A stretch of DNA of 64,000 nucleotides from the NCBI RefSeq assembly GCF_022132145.1, contig NZ_JAJISP010000003.1:1-64000 (forward strand), read 5' to 3'. Below the pieces are notes generated by a model that did no database searches, was not told the DNA's origin, and was given only the letters and a program-made list of their open reading frames with translations. Origin of the DNA: Pseudomonas sp. MMS21 TM103. GTDB taxonomy: Bacteria > Pseudomonadota > Gammaproteobacteria > Pseudomonadales > Pseudomonadaceae. The position numbers and the translations under genes are program-made. The number at the start of each line of letters is the position of its first letter. Within the stretch, counting starts at the first letter, position 1. Of the stretch, positions 9,537-18,686 are shown one piece after another.

Positions 9537-10157
9537 TTGCGCCTACTAATCACCCTGGCCAGCTGCCTGTTGCTCGGCGCCTGCACCGGGAACCCGCCGT
9601 CGACCTATGAACACGCCGCACGCTCGGCGCAGGGCCCGATCGCCAAAAGCAATCTCGAAGCCATCCACAATGTCCAGGCGATCCCCCTGCCACTTAATCC
9701 CGGGCTGCTGCCGCGAACCTGGCAGATCGGCGCGGATGAGCCGCGCCTGGACTTCGGTAGCTCGATCTCCAATTACCGGGTGTTCTCCCTGGAACTGAAA
9801 AAGGGCGAGCGCTATGCGCTCAACGTCAATTCGCCGTGCCACAACGCCTGCCTGGGTTTCAACAAGTTCGCCCTCAAACCGCGGGCACTGCTGCTCGACG
9901 CCTACGGCACTGTGATCGCGAGCGAACCAACCCCCGCCACCGGCCTGGTCGGCCAGGTAAGCCTGGGCTGGGATGGCGAGGCGCCGGAAGATGGGACTTA
10001 CTACCTGCTAGTGGCTGCGGACAATGAAGACATCGGCAAAACCATCGTGATCGACAACATCTGGATCAACAACTCGCCCTTGATGGCAGTGAATGTCGGC
10101 ATGCACAGCGCACCTTTAGGCCAGATCAACGCCCTTCCCACGTCCAAGGACAAGTAA
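9537..10157 (+). CDS. outer-membrane or periplasmic lipoprotein, weakly MalM-like
   Basis: A 206-residue predicted lipoprotein. The start is most likely TTG 9537: it has a perfect GAGGAG site 7 bp upstream and gives a short signal ending in the lipobox LLGAC. An upstream ATG (9483) would add 18 residues and spoil the signal. The mature part is a beta-rich domain with RVFSLELKKGERYALNV and a C-terminal DGTYYLLVAADNED stretch. The segment order recalls MalM (maltose operon periplasmic protein), but no maltose genes are nearby. Function unknown. Confidence 0.75.
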   Translation: MRLLITLASCLLLGACTGNPPSTYEHAARSAQGPIAKSNLEAIHNVQAIPLPLNPGLLPRTWQIGADEPRLDFGSSISNYRVFSLELKKGERYALNVNSPCHNACLGFNKFALKPRALLLDAYGTVIASEPTPATGLVGQVSLGWDGEAPEDGTYYLLVAADNEDIGKTIVIDNIWINNSPLMAVNVGMHSAPLGQINALPTSKDK

Positions 10158-10423
10158 GAATAGCGCCTGCCGGGTCAAACAGCCGCCCGCGGCGCAGCCT
10201 ATCAGGCAGCCGAACGCCTGCGACACAGTGCTGACCCTGGGCGCCGCACATGGCCGCATTCGACGACAATGCCAGCCGGCCGAACCCAGCATGCGCCTCG
10301 ACAACACGAATTCGCGCCTAACGGTCGGCCTATTGACCAGAAGCAATGCACGTCACGCATAACGCCTTAGCCTGTAGCGAACACCCCCCGAGGGTCTACA
10401 CAGTCGTAACGCGCGAGGTTCAT

Positions 10424-10750
10424 ATGAGTATCACGTCCGCCAGCATCTGCGAGGCCGCCGACCAACTGCAGGGTTTTGTCGGCTTCAATGCCAGAACCGG
10501 CCAACATATCGTGCGCTTCAGCGAAGATTCGTTCGGCCTGGATGTGCCGCAAGACAGCATCACCCCAAGTTGCGAGTTCGTCTGGTGCGCCGGACCAGAT
10601 CAGCTGATGACCCTAAAGCGCGAGCGCCTGCAATTGCTGCTCGACCTGCGCATCGACGAGCGCCTGAATATCGGCGAAGCGCTGCGGCGCTACATGCAGC
10701 GCCAGGATCTACCGGAAATCACTGCCGAACGCCTGCTTCGCCACGCCTGA
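10424..10750 (+). CDS. hypothetical protein, 108 aa
   Basis: Start chosen at ATG 10424, preceded by GAGG at 6-bp spacing; the frame is open further upstream but without a ribosome site. The 108-residue product is acidic, soluble and probably alpha/beta, with a Leu/Arg-rich helix (LKRERLQLLLDLRIDERL). No signal peptide, membrane segment or known motif was recognised. Codon use is like its core-genome neighbours, suggesting a resident gene. Confidence 0.65.
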   Translation: MSITSASICEAADQLQGFVGFNARTGQHIVRFSEDSFGLDVPQDSITPSCEFVWCAGPDQLMTLKRERLQLLLDLRIDERLNIGEALRRYMQRQDLPEITAERLLRHA

Positions 10751-10765
10751 GACCATGACGGCCGC

Positions 10766-10805
10766 CCCAATGCCACGCCGGAGCAACCAGCGGACTGGCA
10801 TTGGG
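10766..10805 (+). terminator. inverted repeat downstream of the 108-aa gene
   Basis: 10-bp arms 10766-10775 and 10796-10805 pair perfectly around a 20-nt loop, 16 bp after the upstream stop. There is no T run, so intrinsic termination is uncertain. Confidence 0.4.
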
Positions 10806-10958
10806 CTGCCGAAGTTGCGCGACTGTCCGGCTATTCTATTGGTCAGTCATCGGCGTAGACTTCGATCCATCCAGGCTCATGCCGTCGGGAGGTGGTAATG
10901 ACTGAAACCCCTAGGCTTCACGCATCACTCAACCGCTGTCTAGACCGAGGTGAAGATC

Positions 10959-11090
10959 ATGAGCAAAGGCATGGACTCGAAGAAACAGGCGAAAAAGAAA
11001 CCGCTTAAAACTGCGCAAGAAAAGCGCATGGAGAAAAAGGGCAAACACGCCGACAAATCCCTGCTCGGCAGTCACTCCACCAGCGCCTGA
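10959..11090 (+). CDS. small lysine-rich protein, 43 aa
   Basis: A 43-residue, strongly basic protein, MSKGMDSKKQAKKKPLK at the start and a repeated K/A/E pattern to the end. ATG 10959 has an ideal GAGGTG site 6 bp upstream, the main support for it being real. The composition suggests RNA or DNA binding or an intrinsically disordered peptide. I recall similar short proteins annotated as hypothetical in many Pseudomonas genomes; no function is known to me. Confidence 0.75.
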   Translation: MSKGMDSKKQAKKKPLKTAQEKRMEKKGKHADKSLLGSHSTSA

Positions 11091-11174
11091 ACCACTCGCC
11101 CAGCACAGGCCAATGGCCTGCTGCTGGGCAGATAGACCGCGAATCCGCCGCTCTCGATAAACGACTGACCCCGC

Positions 11175-11579
11175 ATGCCCGATCTGCACTGCCGCGCCCT
11201 TCCGGCCCCACTGCTACCGCTGGTGGATGAGTTCTATCGCGCCCATCGCTCCCCCATGCGCATCGACCGCCAGGCTCAGGTGTGGGTCGTGCAGCACGCA
11301 GAGATTGTCGCCGCCCTATGCCTGCGCCCCCTGGCACAGGGGTATTGGCTTAGCGGCCTGTTCGTCGCACCAAGTCAACGCGGCCAGGGGCTGGCGCGCC
11401 AATTGCTCGAACAGGCCCTGGCGCAAGCCTGCGAACCGGTCTGGTTGTTCTGTCATCCAGAACTGCACAGGTTCTATGCAGGCCTGGGCTTTATGCCCTG
11501 CCCCAGGCTACCCACGGCACTCGCCGAGCGGCTGTCACGCTATCAGCGCAAGAAAAACCTCATCGCCCTGTACCGTTAG
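11175..11579 (+). CDS. GNAT family N-acetyltransferase
   Basis: A 134-residue single-domain acetyltransferase. The acetyl-CoA loop is seen as VAPSQRGQGLARQLLEQAL (motif A, R/Q-x-x-G-x-G/A), followed by FYAGLGF (motif B). The N-terminal half is short, giving a compact GNAT. The substrate cannot be inferred. It stands between the small basic protein and the diguanylate cyclase with no obvious operon link. Confidence 0.85.
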   Translation: MPDLHCRALPAPLLPLVDEFYRAHRSPMRIDRQAQVWVVQHAEIVAALCLRPLAQGYWLSGLFVAPSQRGQGLARQLLEQALAQACEPVWLFCHPELHRFYAGLGFMPCPRLPTALAERLSRYQRKKNLIALYR

Positions 11580-11724
11580 CAGGAATACTGGTCAGGGTCT
11601 CGGCAGACAGATACCGCACCATTGGCCAGCTTGGCGCATATGCTGGCACTTTGTTCAACTTTTGCCCTTGCCGGTTTCGGCAAAGCTCTGCATCCTTCAC
11701 CCATAACAACGACAAGAGCCTTTC

Positions 11725-12768
11725 ATGGCCAGACTGACCCAGCGACTGCTCAAGCGGCTGCGCAATGACTTCCAGTTGTCCATCATTACCCTGATGAGCC
11801 TGTTCGGCATCATGGGCATCTCGCCCTATGCCGTGTATCGGCTGGCCGAAGGCAATTACCTGGTCAGCGCGGCCGATACCACCATCGTATTCTCTACTGC
11901 CTGTGCCGTGCTCTACGCCTGGCGCACCGGCGACACAGTCAAACCCGGCATCTACCTGGCGATCGTTTTCTCGCTGGGCGCGACGCTGATCGCCATCAAC
12001 CTGGGGGTCAACGGGTTGTTCTGGATCTACCCGCTGATCCTGTTCAACTTCTTCATGGTTTCCCCGGGGAAAGCCGTGGTGGTCACCGTACTGGTGCTGT
12101 CGACCCTCGCTGGCTATGCACTGCTGGTACCGGGCACGGTATTCGAGAGCAGCTACCAGATGGTGTCATTCCTGGTCACCGGCATGCTGGCCAGCGCCAT
12201 GACCTTCATCTTCGCCTACCGCACCCGCAGCCAGCGCGACCAGTTGCAGATCCTGGCGATCCAGGACCCACTGACCGGTGCGCGCAATCGCCGAGCGATG
12301 AATGAAGAACTGAAGATCGCCGTCTCCACCCATCGTCGGCACGGCAACAGCTATGGCGTACTGGTCATGGACCTCGATCACTTCAAACAGGTCAACGACA
12401 AGTTCGGCCACCAGGCGGGCGATCAGGTGCTGGTCGCCTTCGTCGACCTGATCAAGTGCTGCTCACGCCAGGAGGATCGCCTGTTCCGCTTCGGCGGCGA
12501 AGAGTTCCTGTTGCTCTTGCCCAACACCGACGAGCGTGGCCTAAAAGCCGCGTCGACTCATCTGCAACAACAGATCGCACAAAACCTGCCAGGCCCGGGC
12601 GGTCCCGTGACCGTCTCGATTGGCGGCGCCATCCTGCGCGACGACGAGCACTGGGAATCCTGGCTGGGACGCGCCGATCGATGCCTGTATCAAGCCAAAA
12701 GCGCCGGACGCAACCGCACCATCATCGATGGCGCACCGCTCAACCCGGAGCCACTGCCCGCGCAATAG
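11725..12768 (+). CDS. membrane-bound diguanylate cyclase (GGDEF)
   Basis: A 347-residue inner-membrane enzyme that makes cyclic di-GMP from two GTP. Five to six hydrophobic helices occupy residues 20-165 with no recognised sensory domain. The GGDEF domain follows (about 172-335), with the active-site motif GGEEF (257-261). The allosteric product-inhibition site RxxD is present as RQED (248-251), exactly five residues before GGEEF, so the enzyme is probably active and feedback-inhibited. No EAL domain. The N-terminal signal sensed is unknown. Confidence 0.93.
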   Translation: MARLTQRLLKRLRNDFQLSIITLMSLFGIMGISPYAVYRLAEGNYLVSAADTTIVFSTACAVLYAWRTGDTVKPGIYLAIVFSLGATLIAINLGVNGLFWIYPLILFNFFMVSPGKAVVVTVLVLSTLAGYALLVPGTVFESSYQMVSFLVTGMLASAMTFIFAYRTRSQRDQLQILAIQDPLTGARNRRAMNEELKIAVSTHRRHGNSYGVLVMDLDHFKQVNDKFGHQAGDQVLVAFVDLIKCCSRQEDRLFRFGGEEFLLLLPNTDERGLKAASTHLQQQIAQNLPGPGGPVTVSIGGAILRDDEHWESWLGRADRCLYQAKSAGRNRTIIDGAPLNPEPLPAQ

Positions 12769-12968
12769 CGCGCGGCACCAGCTGGATCTGCAGCGGACGC
12801 AGCAACCCTGGCGAAGCACTTGCTCCAGCGAGTACGCTGGCGCTGTAGATACGTCCCGTCCCGGCCATGAAGATGACGCGCCCAATCACGCGAAAAATAT
12901 CGGTCAGTGGTTGTAACAAGGCGGGCATCAGCCAGTCTATTAAGCACATTCCCGTGCAGAGAATTGCC

Positions 12969-13475
12969 ATGAAACGTCGCTCATTCCTTCAGGGCATGGC
13001 CTTGCTGCCCTCCCTGCCCCTACTTGCCAGCCATGCACCGCGCAGCCAGGCTGCGACTGTTGTGCCGCTGACCAAAGCGCACAGCGAGTGGCGCGAACTG
13101 TTGTCGCCAGAAGCCTATGCGGTTCTTTTCGAAGAGGACACCGAACGGGCAGGCAGCAGCCCGTTGAACCAGGAACAACGCGCGGGTACCTATATCTGCG
13201 CCGCCTGCTATTTGCCGCTGTTCGACAGCCAGCACAAATACGAAAGCGGTACCGGCTGGCCCAGCTTTACCCAGGCGATTGCCGGCCACACTGAATTCAA
13301 GCGTGACTTCAAACTGATCTTCCCGCGTACCGAATACCATTGCGCCCGTTGCGAGGGGCACCAGGGCCACCTGTTCAATGACGGCCCGCCGCCTCGCGGC
13401 GAACGCTGGTGCAACAACGGCGTCGCGTTGCGTTTCATTCCCCAAGGTGAAGCCTTGCCTGCACTCAGGAGTTGA
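12969..13475 (+). CDS. msrB: peptide-methionine (R)-S-oxide reductase MsrB, exported by Tat
   Basis: Reduces the R form of methionine sulfoxide in proteins. The 168 residues begin with a twin-arginine signal (MKRRSFLQG) and hydrophobic segment, so the enzyme acts outside the cytoplasm. Two zinc-binding CxxC pairs are visible (Cys77/80, Cys125/128), as are GTGWPSF and the catalytic Cys148 in RWCNNGVALRF; NG replaces the usual NS after the Cys-Asn. ATG 12969 is chosen because it creates the Tat signal; the frame is open 34 codons further upstream. It is followed after 2 bp by msrA. Confidence 0.93.
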   Translation: MKRRSFLQGMALLPSLPLLASHAPRSQAATVVPLTKAHSEWRELLSPEAYAVLFEEDTERAGSSPLNQEQRAGTYICAACYLPLFDSQHKYESGTGWPSFTQAIAGHTEFKRDFKLIFPRTEYHCARCEGHQGHLFNDGPPPRGERWCNNGVALRFIPQGEALPALRS

Positions 13476-13477
13476 AC

Positions 13478-14152
13478 ATGACCGCCAAAGTCCGATTCTG
13501 GCTCTCCCACGGACCGCTGACAGCTGCCGCCCTGCTCCTGGCTGGGCTGCTCAGCGCCTGCGGACCGAGTTCGGCCGAAACAAGCCAGGTGCCGGCAACC
13601 ATGCCGAGCGATTCCAGCTCACAGGGTGCTGGTGTGGCGGTGTTCGCCGGGGGCTGCTTCTGGTGCACCGAGTCGGATTTCGACAAGGTGCCCGGCGTAC
13701 TGTCCACCACCTCCGGCTACATCGGTGGCCACGTGAAGAATCCCACTTACCAGCAGGTATCGGCCGGCAATAGCGGTCATATCGAAGCGGTGCAGGTGCG
13801 TTATGACCCGAGTCGGACCAGCTACGCCAAGCTGCTCGAAGCTTATTGGCCGACTATCGATCCACTGACCCCGAACGCGCAGTTCTGCGACCACGGCTCG
13901 CAATACCGCAGCGCCATCTTCTATAGCACAGCCGAGGAAAAAGCCCTGGCCGAAGCCTCGAAAGCGGCCCTGCAAGCCTCGGGACGCTTCAGCCAACCGA
14001 TCGTCACGGAAATCCTGCCCGCCACCACTTTCTATCCCGCCGAGGACTATCACCAGGACTACTACCAGAAGAATCCGCTGCGCTACAGCTACTACCGGCA
14101 CGGTTGTGGCCGCGATGCGCGCCTGGAACAACTCTGGGGCAAAAAACACTAG
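13478..14152 (+). CDS. msrA: peptide-methionine (S)-S-oxide reductase MsrA, lipoprotein form
   Basis: Reduces the S form of methionine sulfoxide. The 224 residues start with a signal and lipobox LLSAC (lipidated Cys28), followed by a Ser/Thr-rich linker and the MsrA domain with catalytic GGCFWC (Cys60). Further landmarks are GYIGGH, GHIEAVQVRYDP and FYPAEDYHQDYY, all conserved in MsrA. AGGAG at 13468-13472 serves ATG 13478, inside the end of msrB. With Tat-exported MsrB it forms an envelope repair pair; because one is a lipoprotein and one a Tat substrate, both are probably periplasm-facing. Confidence 0.93.
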   Translation: MTAKVRFWLSHGPLTAAALLLAGLLSACGPSSAETSQVPATMPSDSSSQGAGVAVFAGGCFWCTESDFDKVPGVLSTTSGYIGGHVKNPTYQQVSAGNSGHIEAVQVRYDPSRTSYAKLLEAYWPTIDPLTPNAQFCDHGSQYRSAIFYSTAEEKALAEASKAALQASGRFSQPIVTEILPATTFYPAEDYHQDYYQKNPLRYSYYRHGCGRDARLEQLWGKKH

Positions 14153-14161
14153 TGCATGCAC

Positions 14162-14187
14162 CAGGCCACAGGCATGCCTGTGGCCTG
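14162..14187. terminator. 26-bp perfect palindrome between convergent genes
   Basis: Arms of 12-13 bp meet at a central GCATGC. It sits between the stops of msrA (plus) and the HbpS-like gene (minus), where a bidirectional terminator is expected. There is no T run. Confidence 0.55.
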
Positions 14188-14213
14188 TTCGCAGCAGCTC
14201 CCGCCCTGCGAAC

Positions 14214-14702
14214 TTACTTCAGCGCGTCCTCTACGCTCTGCAACGCGGCACTGGCGCATTGCTCATCGAGATGGCCGCCGGGAGCGCCACCTATGCCAAC
14301 GGCGCCGATGACCTGATCGCCGAACTTTATCGGCAGGCCGCCGCCGAGCACCAGAAAATCATCGATCATCGGCAGGTACTGGGCACCGGGATTCTTCTGC
14401 ACCATGGCCAGCACGGAGGAGGTCGGCGCCTTGGTCGATGCCGAGGTATAGGCCTTGCGCCGGCTGGCATCGACCGTATGCGGTCCGGCATTGTCGGCGC
14501 GCAGCACGGCTCGCACGTTACCGGCGCGGTCGACGACTGTGGCGGCGACGTTATAGCCCTGGGCTGCACAGCTCTGCACGGCGACAGTAACGATCTGCGC
14601 GGCGAGCGCCTGGCTGATGTTGCGTTCGCTGACGACCTCGGCCTGTGCCTGCAGGCTCAGCGCGGCGAGGGTGGTGAGGGTGAGGCTGGCGAGTGATTTC
14701 AT
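14214..14702 (-). CDS. GlcG/HbpS-like haem-binding protein, exported
   Basis: A 162-residue protein with a signal peptide (cleavage likely after AQA, residue 21) and a GlcG/HbpS (DUF336) domain. Signatures are NVAATVVDRAGNVRAVLR, SRRKAYTSAS, and the Gly-rich end GGLPIKFGDQVIGAVGIGGA. In Streptomyces the extracellular HbpS binds haem and controls the two-component system SenS/SenR. Here the gene lies 118 bp downstream of a two-component system on the same strand, an arrangement that suggests a similar partnership (inference). Confidence 0.85.
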   Translation of the reverse strand: MKSLASLTLTTLAALSLQAQAEVVSERNISQALAAQIVTVAVQSCAAQGYNVAATVVDRAGNVRAVLRADNAGPHTVDASRRKAYTSASTKAPTSSVLAMVQKNPGAQYLPMIDDFLVLGGGLPIKFGDQVIGAVGIGGAPGGHLDEQCASAALQSVEDALK

Positions 14703-14820
14703 CGAGTTGCTCCAGTTGGGAATCGGTCAGTTCCGAGGCCACAATTCTGTGGCTCGACGTACCGCCACCACCATCGGCTCGACTGCCCAGCAGACTCGGT
14801 AAAACTACCCAGCCCGCCCC

Positions 14821-15438
14821 TCAGGGGGTCTCGATGGCCTTGAGGTAGAGCCTGACCAATTGCGCCAGCGAATCCACCTGCAGCTTCTCGAACAGGTTGG
14901 CCCGATGGGTCTCCACCGTTCGCGGTGAAAGGCCCAGCACCCGGGCGATCTGCTTGTTGGAAAGGCCCTCGGCGATCTGCCCGAGTACCTCTCGCTCACG
15001 GTCGGTCAGGCGCGCCAGGCGCTCCTGTGCCGCACGTGAGACGCTGGTTTTTTGCCGACGGCCGATATGGCTGCGAATGGCCGTCTGTACAGCTTCGATC
15101 AGCTCACCTTCGTCCACCGGTTTACTGAGAAACTCCAACGCGCCGCTGCGAAACGCCCGCCGGCAGGCTGCCAGATCGCCATGTCCGGTAAGCATGATCA
15201 CCGGCAGATCGATCTGCTCGCCGGCCAGACGCTCGAGCAATTGCAGGCCGGACTCGCCGGGCATGCGGATATCCAAGATCAGGCAGCCAATGGCATCGGC
15301 ATCCCAGCCGGCGATGAAAGCCGTGCCACTGGCATAGGCATCACTGCCCAGGCCGATGGAGCGCAGCAGCAAGGCCAGCGCCTCGCGCACATCCGGATCG
15401 TCATCCACCAGGTAGACCACAGGGGAGGATTCATTCAT
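14821..15438 (-). CDS. response regulator, FixJ/NarL type
   Basis: A 205-residue transcription factor: receiver domain (1-120) with acidic pocket VDDDPD, phospho-acceptor Asp56 in LILDIRMPG, Thr in MLTGHGD and Lys in FLSKPVD. A LuxR-type helix-turn-helix follows (about 140-200: LTDREREVLGQIAEG, SNKQIARVLGLSPRTVE). ATG 15438 overlaps the stop of the sensor kinase gene (ATGA), so the pair is translationally coupled; the frame is open upstream but that part belongs to the kinase. FixJ-like TCSs of this build control oxidative metabolism in proteobacteria; the targets here are unknown. Confidence 0.93.
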   Translation of the reverse strand: MNESSPVVYLVDDDPDVREALALLLRSIGLGSDAYASGTAFIAGWDADAIGCLILDIRMPGESGLQLLERLAGEQIDLPVIMLTGHGDLAACRRAFRSGALEFLSKPVDEGELIEAVQTAIRSHIGRRQKTSVSRAAQERLARLTDREREVLGQIAEGLSNKQIARVLGLSPRTVETHRANLFEKLQVDSLAQLVRLYLKAIETP

Positions 15439-16940
15439 TGGCACTGTACCTGCGTGGCGACGGGCAGAATAACGCTGAACCGGCAGCCGCCTGCCGGACT
15501 GGGCTCGACAGCAAGCCTGCCGCCGGCCTGCTCGATGATACTGGCACAGAGTGTCAGGCCAAGCCCGAGGCCGCCTGGCTTGGTGGTGTAGAAGGGTTCG
15601 AACAGACGAGCGGCCGCCTCGGCGCTGAGACCCGGGCCGGAATCGGCGATCTCCAGGCGCAGCACTTGCCCCTCCTGGGTCAAGTGGATGTCGAGTCGGC
15701 GCTCGGCGCACTCGCTCATGGCCTCGGCGGCATTCAGCAGGAGGTTGACCAGCACCTGCTCGAAACCAACGGCATCGCCCAGCACCGCCGGCAGTCCGCT
15801 GGATAATGCGGTTTTGACCTTGATCTGCTGACGGCGCAGGGTCGCCTGAGTCAGCGCCAGTGCTTCCTCCACCACGCCGCGCAAGTCCACCGGTTCGACC
15901 CGATCAGCCTTAGGCGAGAGAAACTGACGCAACCTATGCACGATCGCGCCGGCACGCTTGGCCTGCCGCGCCAGGTTACCGGCGGCCTGCTGGGCACCCG
16001 ACAGATCCACCGGGTCATCGGCCATGAAATGTGCCAGTGCCTGGCTATTGGCCAGAATGGCCGCCAGCGGCTGGTTCAGTTCGTGGGCAATACCGGCAGC
16101 CAACTCGCCCATGCTGTTGATCCGCGATGCCTGGGCCAAGGCCAGTTGACGCCGGGCGATGCTGCTGTGCCGGTATTGCACGAAGGCCCAGCAGCACAGC
16201 AGACTGATCGACAACAGCGTGACGATACCGATCGCCAGCCGCAGCCAGGGCAGTTGCTCGGGCAGGGGCGACTGCTCGGTCGCCAGCTGGAAAGGCTGGG
16301 AGTGACTGCCCAAGGCCTTGCGGAACAGCAACGGGGTCAAGTCCGACCAGCGGCTCGCTTGCGCGGTAACCTGCCAGAGCAGCAGACCATCATCAGTGGT
16401 CAGTTGTGCAGTCATCCGCTCGGCCGGCAATTCCTCCAGCTGCAGCAGGCGAGCACCGGCGATGCGGATGGCGTATAGCGTGCCAGTCGGGCTGGAGCGC
16501 AGCAGGCGATAGTGCTCGGGGTCATCGGCCAGCACCCACAGTCGGGCTTGCCTCGACAGCGCCGGCAAGGATTCAAGCGTAGCCGCAGCCAGAGCGGGCG
16601 AAGCCTGGCTGGCATTGCGCTGCCAGCGCCCAGTGGGTTCCCTGCGGTAGCGTTCGATGCCGACAATCTGCGGGTAGCTGCGCTGCAACGAGCCGGCGAA
16701 ACTCTCGAACAATGCCGTCGAAGTACCCAGCGACTGCTCGGCAGCCACCAAGGCGGCTAGAATCGCTTCATGTTGTTCGGCACGCTGGGTCAGCAGGCGA
16801 TGGAGAATCCGCGACTGAGTCTCGAACGCCTCGTATGTGCGCCCCCGTTCCTCCCCCAGCAGCCAGTAGGCATAACCCAGGGACAGTCCCAGCCAGACCA
16901 GCAAAGCAGCGAGCCAGGGCGATAGTGGTTTGCGGTTCAT
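15435..16940 (-). CDS. sensor histidine kinase, FixL/DctB-type
   Basis: A 501-residue inner-membrane kinase from ATG 16940. A transmembrane helix (about 10-28), a periplasmic sensor region (about 30-235) without a recognised domain, and a second helix (about 238-258) precede the kinase core. The core has the phospho-accepting His in GIAHELNQPLAAILAN, the N box in LLNAAEAM, the G1 box in IADSGPGL and the G2 box in GGLGLGL. It is coupled to the downstream response regulator by a 4-bp overlap. An HbpS-like haem protein encoded just beyond may take part in sensing. Confidence 0.92.
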   Translation of the reverse strand: MNRKPLSPWLAALLVWLGLSLGYAYWLLGEERGRTYEAFETQSRILHRLLTQRAEQHEAILAALVAAEQSLGTSTALFESFAGSLQRSYPQIVGIERYRREPTGRWQRNASQASPALAAATLESLPALSRQARLWVLADDPEHYRLLRSSPTGTLYAIRIAGARLLQLEELPAERMTAQLTTDDGLLLWQVTAQASRWSDLTPLLFRKALGSHSQPFQLATEQSPLPEQLPWLRLAIGIVTLLSISLLCCWAFVQYRHSSIARRQLALAQASRINSMGELAAGIAHELNQPLAAILANSQALAHFMADDPVDLSGAQQAAGNLARQAKRAGAIVHRLRQFLSPKADRVEPVDLRGVVEEALALTQATLRRQQIKVKTALSSGLPAVLGDAVGFEQVLVNLLLNAAEAMSECAERRLDIHLTQEGQVLRLEIADSGPGLSAEAAARLFEPFYTTKPGGLGLGLTLCASIIEQAGGRLAVEPSPAGGCRFSVILPVATQVQCQ

Positions 16941-17130
16941 GGTGCGGCGTCGCGGGTGCGCAACCTGAGTATCTGCATCGAAGTGCTCTCGGAAGGGATG
17001 GCCGGACCAATGCGCCAAGCAACTGGCCAATCAGCAACAGAGTGTGCCATTGCGGCACAGCCTTTGTCGTTTCCGTAGGACTACGTAGAGCGATAGCGAC
17101 GAGTAGGCCTCGCACTACAAGGGAGAGAGT

Positions 17131-17206
17131 TGGTGCCGTTGAGAGGAATCGAACCCCCGACCCCATCATTACGAATGACGTGCTCTACCAACTGAGCTAC
17201 AACGGC
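17131..17206 (-). tRNA. tRNA-Thr (CGT)
   Basis: Read on the minus strand, a full cloverleaf starts at 17206 with GCCGTTGTAGCTCAG and ends with an encoded CCA at 17131. The anticodon loop TTCGTAA contains CGT, which reads ACG (Thr). The T arm GGTTCGATTC is canonical. Confidence 0.96.
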
Positions 17207-17330
17207 AAATGCCTGGGCATTATTCAACGGAGTCCGTGGTCGCTCAAGCAGGTTTTTTGAAAACCAGCGCTCGCATCGCGCCCACAGGCAGAACCATGCC
17301 CAGCAGCACATTGCTGCCGGGTAGGTGCTG

Positions 17331-18173
17331 TTACTTGGCGGACAACTCGATGCGGTCCTCGTGAATCACGATGCGACCCTGCTTGTACAAACCGCCGATG
17401 GCCTTCTTGAAGTTGCCTTTGCTGACGCGAAACAGGGCGCTGATGGCCTCTGGCGAACTCTTGTCATTGAGGGGCAGCACGCCATCGTGCTCGCGCAGTT
17501 TGGCCAGGATCTGCTCGCCCAGGCTGCTCGCCGCTTCCTGCCCAACCGCCTGCAGACTGAGACTGATCTTGCCGTCGGCGCGCACTTCCTTGATGAAGCC
17601 TTTTTCCTGCATGCCGCTGCGCACGAACTTGAACAGTTCGTTCTTGTGGATCAGGCCCCAATGCTTGCCGTTGATGATCGCCTTGAAGCCCATGTCGGTG
17701 GACTCGACCACCAGCAGGTCGACTTCCTGACCGGCCGTGTAGGTGGCCGGCACGGTGTCCAGGTAGCGATCCAGGCGGGCAGTGGCGGTGATGCGCTTGC
17801 TGCGCTTGTCGAGAAACACGTAGACCACGCAGTAGTCGCCGACTTGCAGCGGGCGCTTTTCTTCCGAGTGAGGCAATAACAGATCTTTCGGCAAACCCCA
17901 GTCAAGAAATAAACCGACGCGGTTGATATCGACCACTTTCAGGCTGGCAAATTGGCCCACCTGCACTTTCGGTGTTTCCGTGGTGGCGATTAACTTGTCA
18001 TCGCTGTCCAGGTAAATAAATACATTCAGCCAGTCTTCCACCTCACTTGGCGTGTCCTTGGGGATATAGCGCTTTGGCAGCAATATTTCGCCATCCGCGC
18101 CGCCATCCAGATACAGGCCAAAGTCGGTGTGTTTCACGACCTGCAAACTATTCATTCGTCCAATTACAGCCAT
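17331..18173 (-). CDS. CvfB-like S1 RNA-binding protein
   Basis: A 280-residue cytoplasmic protein with tandem S1-like beta-barrel modules: residues 1-60, 63-130 (FLDWGLPKDLLLPHSE) and 135-210 (GKHWGLIHKNELF). A winged-helix end follows (about 220-280: SPEAISALFRVSKGNFKKAIGGLYKQGRI). This order is that of the CvfB/YitL family, RNA-binding virulence or gene-expression regulators in Gram-positives and widespread in Pseudomonas with unclear role. Length is typical. It is monocistronic. Confidence 0.9.
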   Translation of the reverse strand: MAVIGRMNSLQVVKHTDFGLYLDGGADGEILLPKRYIPKDTPSEVEDWLNVFIYLDSDDKLIATTETPKVQVGQFASLKVVDINRVGLFLDWGLPKDLLLPHSEEKRPLQVGDYCVVYVFLDKRSKRITATARLDRYLDTVPATYTAGQEVDLLVVESTDMGFKAIINGKHWGLIHKNELFKFVRSGMQEKGFIKEVRADGKISLSLQAVGQEAASSLGEQILAKLREHDGVLPLNDKSSPEAISALFRVSKGNFKKAIGGLYKQGRIVIHEDRIELSAK

Positions 18174-18497
18174 GGTGCCCTACCCTCGTTGCGAGCCGGA
18201 CATTCTACCTGAGTTGTGGCCTGGATTCTCGGCGCCGACACGCGAACGCGCAGGGCCTTGCCAGGGCAGCTCGGACCGACCCGACCAGTGGGAACCAGCC
18301 GTTAATCAAACCAGCGGACGGCTCATTCCTTTGACAGACACTCAATAAAACAATGACTTACTCAATGCCATCAGCACCATGCACACCCGCGACCACTATC
18401 GGCCCTAGGCGCATATTGAGTTGCCAGCGTTATTTACCAAGCATTTGTCAAGCCGTTCAGGTACAATCTGCGGCCAAATTAATTTTTAAATAGGTTA
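18174..18497. promoter_or_regulatory. divergent intergenic region between cvfB-like gene and a small gene
   Basis: About 320 bp without a gene. The right end is AT-rich (TTAATTTTTAAATAGG just before the small gene at 18498), consistent with its promoter and ribosome-binding region. No terminator or RNA gene was recognised. Confidence 0.5.
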
Positions 18498-18686
18498 ATG
18501 GCCGCCATGCGTGTTAAAGCATCAAACAGCAAGCCCAAACCAGCTCCAGCCGTTGAAACTAGCGCTTCGATTGATGCGCAGATTGCCGCTTTCTTGAACT
18601 CCGGCGGTGAAATCCAGCAGATCGCCAAAGGCGTCAGTGGCCAGGTCTACGGTGCATCCAAGCAGATCACCATTGGCAAAAAATAG
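18498..18686 (+). CDS. small conserved-type hypothetical protein, 62 aa
   Basis: A 62-residue soluble protein with a basic, Pro/Ala-rich N-terminus (SNSKPKPAPA) and a compact end GEIQQIAKGVSGQVYGASK. A second in-frame ATG at 18507 is also possible. It has its own AT-rich leader. The even composition and proximity to a good leader support a real gene; no family or function was recognised. Confidence 0.65.
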   Translation: MAAMRVKASNSKPKPAPAVETSASIDAQIAAFLNSGGEIQQIAKGVSGQVYGASKQITIGKK

